NCBI GenBank assembly: GCA_045600125.1
Contig: JAZRXH010000124.1
Location: 1-8,844 of the forward strand
DNA from: SIG622 sp045600125
GTDB lineage: Bacteria; Bacillota; Clostridia; Oscillospirales; CAG-382
DNA length: 8,844 bases
Direction: 5' to 3'
In this document: one piece after another, positions 1 to 7,800 of the stretch
Layout: the number at the start of each line of letters is the position of its first letter
Position numbering within the stretch: the stretch's first letter is position 1
Notes under the pieces: generated by a model
What the model was told of the DNA's origin: nothing
The model's input: only the letters and a program-made list of their open reading frames with translations
Databases searched by the model: none
Program-made: the position numbers and the translations under genes

Positions 1-15
1 GAGCCGTGTTTTGTC

Positions 16-37
16 GGGACGATGTGGGCATCGTCCC
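16..37. repeat. Perfect 9-bp hairpin in intergenic DNA
   Basis: GGGACGATG and CATCGTCCC face each other across a four-base TGGG loop. Neither side is followed by a T tract, so it does not look like an intrinsic terminator. It resembles the short GC-rich palindromes scattered between genes in many gut Clostridia, but a genome-wide copy count would be needed to call it a dispersed repeat. It may belong to the 3' region of a gene lying left of the window. Confidence 0.5.
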
Positions 38-59
38 CTACGGATTGGTTTGACAAAGG

Positions 60-103
60 CAAAAAACAAAACTCCGATGAGGTCGTGTCTTGACCTCATC
101 GGA
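60..103 (-). terminator. Intrinsic terminator for the GH99-like gene
   Basis: Read on the minus strand, TCCGATGAGGTC pairs perfectly with GACCTCATCGGA (12 bp, 7-nt loop, positions 103 to 73). It is followed at once by GTTTTGTTTTTTG, a strong U tract. Stem plus T-rich tail is the classic Rho-independent arrangement. It lies about 150 nt after the stop codon of the 400-residue gene, with no other gene between, so it should end that transcript. On the plus strand there is no T tract after the stem, so it works in one direction only. Confidence 0.8.
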
Positions 104-140
104 CAGTGTAAACTTATTATTTATGCTGAAAACTTGCTGA

Positions 141-171
141 GTTTGACCGCTCGCATATATGGCGGTCAAAC
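141..171. repeat. Perfect 10-bp hairpin
   Basis: GTTTGACCGC (141-150) is matched perfectly by GCGGTCAAAC (162-171) around an 11-nt loop that contains the self-complementary CATATATG. It lies in the 3' untranslated stretch of the GH99-like transcript, between the stop codon and the terminator at 60-103, and could protect the RNA end. No T tract follows in either direction. A weaker stem, CGGGAC/GTCCCG, spans 171-200 and abuts it. Confidence 0.5.
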
Positions 172-231
172 GGGACAACACTCGGGCATCTTTAGTCCCG
201 CTTTTGTCTGCGGTGGGGTCTCGAAGGGTCA

Positions 232-246
232 GCGGGGACTCCCCGC
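232..246. repeat. Short GC hairpin just after the GH99-like stop codon
   Basis: GCGGGG and CCCCGC pair around a three-base loop, eight bases downstream of the minus-strand stop codon at 255-257. The stem is strong but no T run follows, so alone it is a poor terminator. It may add 3'-end stability or pausing before the better terminator at 60-103. Confidence 0.4.
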
Positions 247-254
247 ACTCACGC

Positions 255-1457
255 TTATTTCAGGTTGTTTTTGCAGAACTCCCCAAAGTCCGGGGTGACC
301 CATGACCTGTTGTAGCCGGTAAAGCCGGTATCCTGCGGAGTACGGTAGTCGGGGAGGTTACAGCGGTCGGTAAGCTCCTCCCGGATGGCTTGGAGATACT
401 TGAAGCCGAACTTGTGGCTGGGGGAAACGAAGTGCCCCTCGTCCCACTCGTTCCAGTTGTCGATCATCATGATCTTCTTCGCCCATGCGCCGTCGGGAAG
501 GGCGTCGGACATCTCCTTCATGCGGCGGATGACACGGCGGTAGTTCTCGGGGCTGAGATACCATACGTGACCCTTGTGGAAGTTGTAGCCGAGCTCCTGC
601 CAGCGCTTGGAATATCGGGGCGTTGCGTCGCTGAAGCAGGAGGGCGTCGGGATGTGGCGCATTTCGTCGATCTTCAGACGCTCACGAAACAGCTCGCACT
701 GCTTTTCGATGATGCCCTCCTCCTCGGGATTGTCCACCGGCGTCGAATAGCCGGCATTGTAACCGAAGCGGAAGTCAAAGCCCCTCGCCATAAGATCGTC
801 AAAGACCTTCTTGTCAAGGTCGTTGCTGCACACCGCAAAGATCATGCCGTCAAAGCCACGTGTCTTTGCGTACTCCCGGCACTTGTCGTAGGTCTCCTTC
901 TGGGACTCGGCGCTTCTGAAGCACTCGTCGGCAAGCCGCTTCTGATTGTACACGAACAGCACGGGCTTGTTGTCGATGACGAGATAATTCTCTCTTGTAA
1001 AATAGGTGTCGAACCAGAAGGGAAGCAGATTGTCAAGCATATCCTGCTCGTCGGTGCCGCCCCAGCGGGGAGAAGCCTCGAACATGATGGCGAACTTCAT
1101 GTACCTTTGGAACCTCGCATTGAAAAGCGCCTCGTGGATGCCGTGACCGCAGCGAAGATCGCCCACCGTGACCGGCTTTCCCATGTTTTCGAGATTGCGG
1201 TACCAGCAGTAGATGAAGCAGTTGATGCCGTGCTCCACCGCCCACTTGATCTCCCAGTCGCAGACCTCGGGGTTCTCCTCGTCGTAGTAGCCCATGAGCG
1301 GCGTTCTGTCCGGGAATTCCCTTGCAAGGTCGTTGAAGCCCTCGTGGATCCTTGCCGCACCGTACTTCCACGCCGCATAGTAGTGCGCCGCAACGATGCG
1401 GTCGCTCTTGGCGGGACTCGGCTCCGGGATGTATTTGTCAAATCGGATGTTGTACAT
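255..1457 (-). CDS. GH99-like / WbsX-like glycan-acting protein
   Basis: This 400-residue protein resembles the GH99-like/WbsX family (TIM-barrel proteins linked to polysaccharide metabolism; true GH99 members are endo-acting alpha-mannosidases). Visible landmarks are HYYAAW at 25-30, then GYYDEENPEVCDWEIKWA starting at 56 and GINCFIYCWY at 77-86, where the family carries the pattern Y-Y-D, an acidic helix and a G-I-(D/N)-x-F strand. Near the C-terminus NWNEWDEG (334-341) matches the family's W-N-E-W-x-E-G signature. The two glutamates, E337 and E340, have the three-residue spacing that, from memory, the catalytic pair has in characterised Bacteroides GH99 enzymes. The length suits a single domain. 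There is no signal peptide or membrane segment, so it probably acts in the cytoplasm. The ATG follows AAGGAA with an 11-nt gap. The gene has its own promoter and terminator. Exact substrate is unknown, and a role in polysaccharide assembly instead of hydrolysis cannot be excluded. Confidence 0.85.
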   Translation of the reverse strand: MYNIRFDKYIPEPSPAKSDRIVAAHYYAAWKYGAARIHEGFNDLAREFPDRTPLMGYYDEENPEVCDWEIKWAVEHGINCFIYCWYRNLENMGKPVTVGDLRCGHGIHEALFNARFQRYMKFAIMFEASPRWGGTDEQDMLDNLLPFWFDTYFTRENYLVIDNKPVLFVYNQKRLADECFRSAESQKETYDKCREYAKTRGFDGMIFAVCSNDLDKKVFDDLMARGFDFRFGYNAGYSTPVDNPEEEGIIEKQCELFRERLKIDEMRHIPTPSCFSDATPRYSKRWQELGYNFHKGHVWYLSPENYRRVIRRMKEMSDALPDGAWAKKIMMIDNWNEWDEGHFVSPSHKFGFKYLQAIREELTDRCNLPDYRTPQDTGFTGYNRSWVTPDFGEFCKNNLK

Positions 1458-1468
1458 AATTATGACCG

Positions 1469-1474
1469 TTCCTT
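1469..1474 (-). promoter_or_regulatory. Ribosome binding site of the GH99-like gene
   Basis: AAGGAA on the minus strand lies 11 nt before the ATG at 1457-1455. The spacing is slightly long but workable. It supports this ATG as the start, because no in-frame alternative with a better site is apparent upstream. Confidence 0.55.
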
Positions 1475-1504
1475 TCTGTGAGGCTGCATTTGCGCCGGTT
1501 TTCT

Positions 1505-1585
1505 TTACACGGAGAAGAAAATTCGGGAGTCGGATTTATGCTCCCGAAAGGCACAAATGCATGTTTGAAAAAGTGCCTTTTTCAA
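1505..1585 (-). CDS. Possible 26-residue leader peptide (uncertain)
   Basis: Inside the leader of the GH99-like gene, a GGAGG (1598-1594, minus strand) is followed after exactly 8 nt by a TTG codon opening a 26-codon frame that stops with TAA at 1507-1505, before the gene's own ribosome binding site. The peptide would begin MKKALFQTCICAF and contains five phenylalanines and two cysteines, without the run of one amino acid seen in classic biosynthetic attenuators. The Shine-Dalgarno match and spacing are better than those of the main gene. The frame overlaps all three leader hairpins. TTG is a weak start and the frame is short, so it may be chance. Confidence 0.25.
   Translation of the reverse strand: MKKALFQTCICAFREHKSDSRIFFSV
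1522..1548 (-). terminator. Terminator-like hairpin in the GH99-like leader (possible attenuator)
   Basis: On the minus strand TTCGGGAG pairs perfectly with CTCCCGAA (8 bp, 11-nt loop) and runs into AATTTTCTTCTCC, a T-rich tail. It lies between the promoter at 1640-1668 and the start codon at 1457, so if it terminates it would cut the transcript before the gene. The loop is large and the T tract imperfect, so strength is uncertain. Two other hairpins just upstream compete with or stack on it, which is why an attenuator is suggested. Confidence 0.4.
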
Positions 1586-1587
1586 AC
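1563..1587. repeat. Perfect 11-bp hairpin with 3-nt loop in leader
   Basis: GTTTGAAAAAG (1563-1573) pairs fully with CTTTTTCAAAC (1577-1587) around TGC. On the transcribed minus strand an alternative 8-bp stem, AAAGGCAC (1580-1573) with GTGCCTTT (1554-1547), uses one flank of this hairpin and touches the next hairpin at 1548-1522. The two foldings exclude each other. It could be a regulatory switch, or the hairpin of a dispersed intergenic element. Confidence 0.6.
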
Positions 1588-1639
1588 TTTCTTCCTCCAA
1601 ATATGGCGGCAGTCGGGTCTTTTGCCGCTTTATGCCTCC

Positions 1640-1668
1640 ATTGTACCGCATTTTCCACGGTTTGTAAA
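1640..1668 (-). promoter_or_regulatory. Sigma-A promoter of the GH99-like gene
   Basis: On the minus strand TTTACA (1668-1663) and TACAAT (1645-1640) are separated by exactly 17 bp, each one mismatch from the sigma-A consensus. Transcription would start near 1633, giving a leader of about 175 nt before the ATG. The -35 box is bordered upstream by a direct repeat, which suggests regulation. This separate promoter shows that the gene need not depend on read-through from the 2031-residue gene. Confidence 0.75.
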
Positions 1669-1701
1669 GCACAAAAACGACCAAATTAGCACAAAACGAC
1701 C
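1668..1701 (-). promoter_or_regulatory. Direct-repeat operator candidate upstream of the -35 box
   Basis: Reading the minus strand, GGTCGTTTTGTGCT (1701-1688) is followed by GGTCGTTTTTGTGCT (1682-1668), nearly identical and about 20 bp apart, roughly two helical turns. The second copy abuts the -35 hexamer. Direct repeats of this spacing next to the -35 are typical of activators that bind as tandem monomers on one face of DNA, such as AraC-type or response regulators. The regulator is not in the window. The A-rich stretch AAAAAGAAAGAAAAAGG just upstream could help as an UP-like element. Confidence 0.55.
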
Positions 1702-1744
1702 TTTTTCTTTCTTTTTGTCCAAAGTCCCCGCCACAAGCCGGCGG

Positions 1745-1782
1745 CATAAGAATAATCGGGAGCACCTTGGAGGCGCCCCCGA
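1745..1782 (-). terminator. Likely terminator of the 2031-residue gene
   Basis: On the minus strand a 12-bp stem with two G-U type pairs (1782-1771 with 1767-1756) and a 3-nt loop is followed by TTATTCTTAT, a fair T-rich tail. It lies 40 nt downstream of the stop codon at 1824-1822. A further small stem (CCGCC/GGCGG, 1728-1744) follows. Together these should reduce read-through into the GH99-like gene, which has its own promoter. Confidence 0.6.
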
Positions 1783-1791
1783 CTTTCTGTT

Positions 1792-1811
1792 ATACGGGAA
1801 GCTTCCCGTAT
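1792..1811. repeat. Perfect 20-bp palindrome after the stop codon
   Basis: ATACGGGAAGCTTCCCGTAT is fully self-complementary and begins 10 nt after the stop codon of the 2031-residue gene. In RNA it would form a hairpin with a tiny loop. No T tract follows it on the minus strand. It probably forms part of a compound 3' end with the hairpin at 1756-1782; a protein-binding site is the alternative, since a perfect even-length palindrome suits a dimer. Confidence 0.6.
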
Positions 1812-1821
1812 GCTTTTTCAA

Positions 1822-4800
1822 TTACTTGCAGAACTTCCTGAGGTCGGTGTGCTCTGCGGAGTACATGTCGGTGAAGACTGCCCAGCAGGCTACGTCGTAG
1901 TAGGCGTCTGCGGGAACGTTGCCTGCCGTTGCGCCTGCGCCCCAGGTCTTAACGTGGGTCTGGGTGGTGTATACGGCGCCGGTGCCTGCAAAGGAGTCGA
2001 TGACTACGTAGAACTCTTCCCAGTTCTCGTCTGCCTTGAGCTTTTCCTCTGCCGCAGCGTTGATGGAAAGAGAACTGGAAATGTTGGTGCCTTCTGCGTT
2101 GTATACGTTGTATACGTTGATGAAGGGAGGCTCCTTGCTGTAATTCGTGCGGACAAGACCCTTTATGATGAGGGTGCCGCCGGTCACGTCCAGCTTGGGA
2201 AGTCCCCAGCAGTCGAGATGAACGCCGCTCGTGCTGCCGCTCTTGGGCGTGAAGTGCATATAGTTAAGACCGGTCGCTTCGTCTACGAGAGGCTCGCTGT
2301 GGTCAAGTCCTCCGCCGTAGTCGGCGCATACGTTGTTCGTCTTCACGGCTCTTACGCAGAGGGGCTCTTCGATGATGGGGAAGGAAGCCTTGATGAACGC
2401 AAGGTCAGCCACGGTGATCACGCCGTCCTCGTTGATGTCGGCATCCGATACGTCGGCGCCGGACTCTGCGGCTTCCATAGCGTGGATCAGACGAACGAAG
2501 TCTGCCATGTCGATCACGCCGTCGCCGAGGATGTCGCCTGCCTTTTCGGGAATGTCGCCGCCGATGAGCTGTGCGCTGTAGCCGATCACGTCGCCGTCCT
2601 CGAGGTTGTTCAGGCTGTAAGAGTCGGAAACGTCAACGAGGTAGCCGGTCTTGACGATGGCGAGAACAAATTCGGAAACCACGCCGGAGTTGAAGGTGAA
2701 TTCCGATTCATAAAGGAAGGCGTTGCCCTTGAAGGTGCGGGTGTCCGCCGTTTCGATGTCGGCGATCGCATAAACCTCCGAGAGGTCGGGAGAAGCGACG
2801 GCGAGCTTTGCGAAGTTGACCGGAGCGTCTGCGCTGCTGCGGGTAATGCCGATAAGACCGTTCACCTTGAAGGTGATGTCGGAGGGACCTGCGATGTATT
2901 CCACGGTATGAACGCCGGTGCCGAGGTCAGCGGCGCTGACGGTGTATACACCGTCCTTGACCTCATAGGTCTCGCCGTCGATCCGGATGGCGGGTCTGTC
3001 GGTGGTGAATACGAAGCTGTCGGCTGTCTTTTCGGTGCCGTCCGCACCTGCAAATTCAACGTCAGCCGTGCCGCCCACGCCGGACTTGATGATGTAGTCC
3101 ATATTGGCGGCGGTCACCTTGGAGTAGAGAGTATCCGAGAGACCGTTGTTCAGAATGAGAACGATATCCTGCGTGGTGGTGTTCTTTGCCTGGATCTTGC
3201 CGGAGAGCGAGCCGATGCCGTTGATGATAACGGCTGCCGAGCCCCGGATGGTACCGCTGGAGCAGGGACCTACGTAGATGTTGCCGAAGGTACCGCCGTT
3301 GATCACGCCCCTGTTTGCGCCGGAGTTGAAGGCAGCGCTGCCGTGACCGCCGATACCGAAGGAAACAATGTCAGCGTCCTCTATCACGTAGGAGGCGTCG
3401 CCGGCAGCCTCGCAGGCGCCGAAGCCGGAGGAACGGGTCGCTTCGATCCTGAGGTCGGGAGAGTTCACGGTGATGGTGCCCTTGGCGGGAACGGTATAGC
3501 TTCCGCCGCCGTCGCCGAAGGAGTGGAGATAAATGCCCTTGGTTCTGGTGATGCCGAGTTCCTCGTTGGTGATATAGCCTGCGATGGCTACGTTGTCAAA
3601 GAGCACGTTGTTGCCGAAGGCGTTGTAGTAGATCTCGCCGTCCATGTTGCTCTGGGTGGCTTTTGTGGGATCGCCGAGGATGATGTTGAGATCCTTCCAG
3701 GTAACGAGTCCGGTGGGAGCCGCCTTGTTGGCGTGGTTGATGTGGGTTCTCATATAGAGCAGAGCGCCGGGCTGTGCCATGAAGGTGATGTTCGGGATGT
3801 CGGCGAAGTCAAGAGAAGCGCTGTTGCCATGCGTGCAGTCGCCCACAAGCACGATGTATGCGTCCTTGGTCTTGTAATCGTTCTTGAAGGCGGTCTTGTA
3901 GCCGGAAACGGCGTTCGAGAGTCTCTGACCGAAGGCTGCGGGATTTTCGGGAGTCAGACCGTCGCCGTTGCCGCTGTCGCTGATGTAGTAAACGTTGGCG
4001 TTTTCGGGGAAGGTGAAGGGAACGATGACGTCTACGGGCATACCGTAGCTGCCGTCTTCAATAACGAAGCGGATCTGGTAGAGCCCGGCAGAGAGACCTT
4101 CGATGGCGGTCGCACCTGCCTTGACAGTCTCTGCGTCGTCCCAGCCTTCGCCGTCCTTCTTAATCTGGATGTCCTTTTCGGTGGCTTCTTCAAAGACGAG
4201 CCTTGCGTCGTCGCCGAAGGGGGTGGAAGCCTTTTCAACGGTGTAGCCGTCGGGGATGTTGCCGTTGGCGAAGTTGATGGTGTAAACTTCCTTGCTGTCA
4301 AGGGTGATGAGGGCGCGTCTTGTGGTGGGTGTTGCGTTCTCCACTACAAAGCCGGAGCCGGTAGCGGTGGTAACGGTAACGATCGGGTAACCCACGGCAA
4401 GCTCTTCGTCGGTCACGGGAAGAGTGTACTCATAAACCTTGGGGTCGAAGGTGAAGTCCATGGGCTCGCCGTCTGCGTGCTTGACGGATACGCTGATGTC
4501 GCTGCCGCCGATGATGGGAGCGACGAATACGCCCTTGGAGGCGGGATCGCTCACGCCGGCGAGGAAGAACTGACGGATATCCATGGTGGCGTTGGCGTCC
4601 GCATGGGTGATCTTGACCGAGTGCATCCTGGTGGAGTCAAGACCCTCTGCGAGGATGTAAACCTTGTGGTTCGGGTAGGAACGGTAGAGGTTGACGGTCT
4701 TCTCGGCGCCGCCGTCGATCGAAACCTTGATGTTGGTGCCGTTGACGCCGTTATTGGTACCGTAGGACCATGTCCAGAGACCGAAGGTGGAAGCCTTGAA

Positions 4801-7800
4801 GAGGAAGGTTGCGGACTGACCGCTCTTTGCGGAGGTCAGGGACTCGGAGAGAGTCATGCCGCCGAGAGAGCCGTGGCCGTTGGAGACCTTGCCGCCCTCG
4901 GTGTCCTTCAGCTCGTTGGGGGTTACCATGTAAGCGTCGAGGAGAAGAGGAGACTTGGAGTAGTTGGAGGCGGGAAGCACCTTGTCCGCATCGTCCTCGG
5001 CGGTGGGAACATAGCTCTTGGGAAGGTTCTCGTCAAGGAATGCGTTGATGACGTCGGCATAGAAGGCGTAACCGGTATCGTTGGGATGAACCGAGTCGGA
5101 GCCGAAGTACTTTGCCCATGCAGCGTCGCCGGTGGACGGGAAGGTCTTGCCGCCGTTTTCGGCGAGGATCACCTTGCCCAGCTCGTGGGAAACGTAGAGC
5201 ACGGGGATGTCGTAGAACTTGCCGAGCTCGGTGTAGCCGGAGCCGAAGGAGGGCACGTCATTTGCGTAGTTCTCGGACTTCATTCGGCCGTTGTCCTCGG
5301 TGATGACGATGATGATGTCCGCCTTGGGGTTGGAGGCGTAGATCTTGCGGATGATGGATTCCGCAAAGGTCACGTAGTTGCCGCTGGAATATGCGTTCAC
5401 CTCGCTGCCGTTCGGTGTGCCGTAGCTGTCGTAGGTATCGTTTACGCACATTTCGATGAAGCAGAGGTCGGGAGCCTTGTCCTTGATGAACTGCTTGTCG
5501 GCACGGAATACGCCGAATACCGAGCCGGTACCGCCGACAGCGGCATTGACCTCGGTGACGCTTGCGCCCGGGAAGCCGGACTTGATCCACTCACGGGTGA
5601 GGGCTCTCCAGGACTTGTTGTTGGAGCTGGAGGAGCCGGTACCGCTGGTGACCGAACCGCCGAAGTAGCCCACGGTGAAGGGCTCGCCGGACTGGAGAAG
5701 AGCGAGGGTGTGAAGGAGTCCCTCGGGCTTTACGGTGGAAACCGTGAAGCTGATGGTGTAAAGGGGCGTACCGCCGGAGGAGAGCACGGTCTTATAGCCG
5801 GCGCCGTTTTCCGTCGTTTCGACGTTGACGGTCTCCTCCTTGCCCTGATATGTATAGGTCACGACGGGCTTTCCGGAGCCGAAGGGAAGAACCACTTCAT
5901 AGGTCGTGGTGGTGCTTACGAAGCCCTCGACAGGCTCGCCGTTCACGAGGATACCCGTGATTCTGAACTCGTTCGAGCCGCCGTAGAAGTTTACGGTGAC
6001 AACGGTTTCGGCGCCGTTCTTGACGGTGGAAACAGCCTTGCCTTCGCTGTCGAGAGTGCCGTTGGCGATCACGACGTCGTTGGTGTTGCCGGTCGCCTTG
6101 ACGGTGAGGACGGGAACGTTGGCGCTGCCCGCAAGGTCTACGCCGCCGGCGGGAGCGGTCGCACCGATGCCGGTGCCGTCAAGCCGGATGTCGGTGATGC
6201 TGAGGTCGCCCTCAAAGTCGGAAACGTGAGCCTGTGCGTTCGCCATGGTGGGGAACAGTCCGAGGTAACCGATCTCGTAGCTGTCGCCGGTATGGTTGCC
6301 GACGTCGTCCTGCGAGAAGTTCACCATGAACATATTGATGGCGTCGCCGAGCTTGTCAAAGTTGAAGTAAACGGTGTGCCACTTGTCCGCCGTGGAATCG
6401 GCAGAGCCGACGGGCTGTGCGGTGTAGGTCTTTGCGAAGCCGGAGGATACCGCATAGAAGGTGGGAACGAAGGTATCGGTGCTTCTGTATACGAGCTTTG
6501 CGATCTTGTATTCGCCGATGCTGTCGGGAGTGCCGACCGAGCCGCCGGGAGCGACCGCACCCTTGGCGGTCAGATCGCTGCCGCCCTCGAAGTACTGCTG
6601 TACGGCGTTGTATCTGTTGTAGGTTCTGCCGAATTCATCGGTCACGGTCTCCTTGTTGCAGCGCTGATCCTTGGGGGAAGCCCAGGAGGCGGTCAGCGGG
6701 ATGGCGGGGAGATCCGAGAGCTCTTCTTCCGTTTCGAACTCGGAAACGTGCGCCTTGGCGGCGTCTACCGACTTGAAGAGTCCGGTGTAGCCGATGTAAA
6801 TCTCTTCGCCCATGTGAGCGGAAACGGCTTCCGAGCCGAAGAGCTTGAACATATAGGCGTAAAGAGGCGCTGCGGCGGAAAGGTTCGAGCAGCCGGAAAT
6901 ATCAAAAACGAGGGTATTCCACTTGCCGCCCTGCAGGGGACCGCCGGAAACGAGAGCGGCGGACGTGGAAGCGTAGCTGCTGTTGAACGCCGAAAGCACG
7001 GGAGTGGCGGTGGAGGTCTCGGAAACGTAGACCACGATCTTTACCGCCTTGAAGTCGTAGCTCTGGCGGTCTTCCTTGGTTTCGGTGCCGCCGGTAAAGG
7101 CGTTGATGGAGCTGCGGTCGCTGAAATAAGCGGGAGCCATGTTGGACGTGGGTTTTGAAGAATCGTCGGGGACGATCTTCTGAACGGCACGGCCTTCGGA
7201 ATCGGTGGTGTTGGTGTAGGTACACCGCTGGTCGGAAGCGCCGCAGTCGGTGATGGCGATGCGGAGACCGTTATCCTTTTCCTCTTCCTCCGCTTCAAAC
7301 TCGGAAACGTGCGCCTTGGCGGCGTCTACCGTCTTGAAGAGTCCGGTGTAGCCGATGTAGATGTCCTCGCCCACGTAGCCGGAAACGGCGTCGGAGCCGA
7401 AGAGGCGGAACATATACGCATAGAGGGGCGTATCGGCGGTAAGGTTGGTACAGTCGGAAATATCAAAGATGAGGGTATTCCACTTGCCGCCCTGCAGGGG
7501 ACCGCCCACGGCGGGGTTGACCGCCTTCTGTGCGTAGCTGCTGTTGAAGCAGGCAAGCGACGGGGTCGACGTGCTGCCCTTGGAGGTATACACGACGATC
7601 TTTACGGCTTTGTAGTCGTAGTTCTGGCGGTCTGCCTTGGTGTAGCTTTCGCCGGTAAAGGTGTTGACGGCGCCGCTGTCGCTGAAATAGGCGGGAGCCA
7701 TGTTGGATGTGGGTGCCTGCGAATCATCGGGGATGATCTTCTGCACGGGACGGCCTTCGGAATCGGTGGTGTTGGTATAGGTACACCGCTGGTCCTTGGC

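Noticed and set aside
11..298. Small plus-strand frame at the left edge
   Set aside because: It runs through a series of hairpins and into the end of the GH99-like gene, has no ribosome binding site and encodes nothing recognisable.
390..1481. Plus-strand open frame of 363 codons opposite the GH99-like gene
   Set aside because: It lies antisense to a gene with clear family motifs and encodes a Val/Leu-rich sequence without recognisable domains.
1458..1633. Known riboswitch in the GH99-like leader
   Set aside because: The stems do not match any riboswitch consensus I can recognise, so only a generic attenuator-like arrangement is claimed.
1810..7158. Plus-strand open frame of 1782 codons opposite the large gene
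   Set aside because: It is an antisense shadow. The minus-strand frame has a signal peptide, complete SGNH motifs and dockerin loops, while the plus-strand product is a low-complexity Val/Gly/Ala-rich string with no recognisable domain. The codon bias of the real gene simply avoids stops on the other strand.
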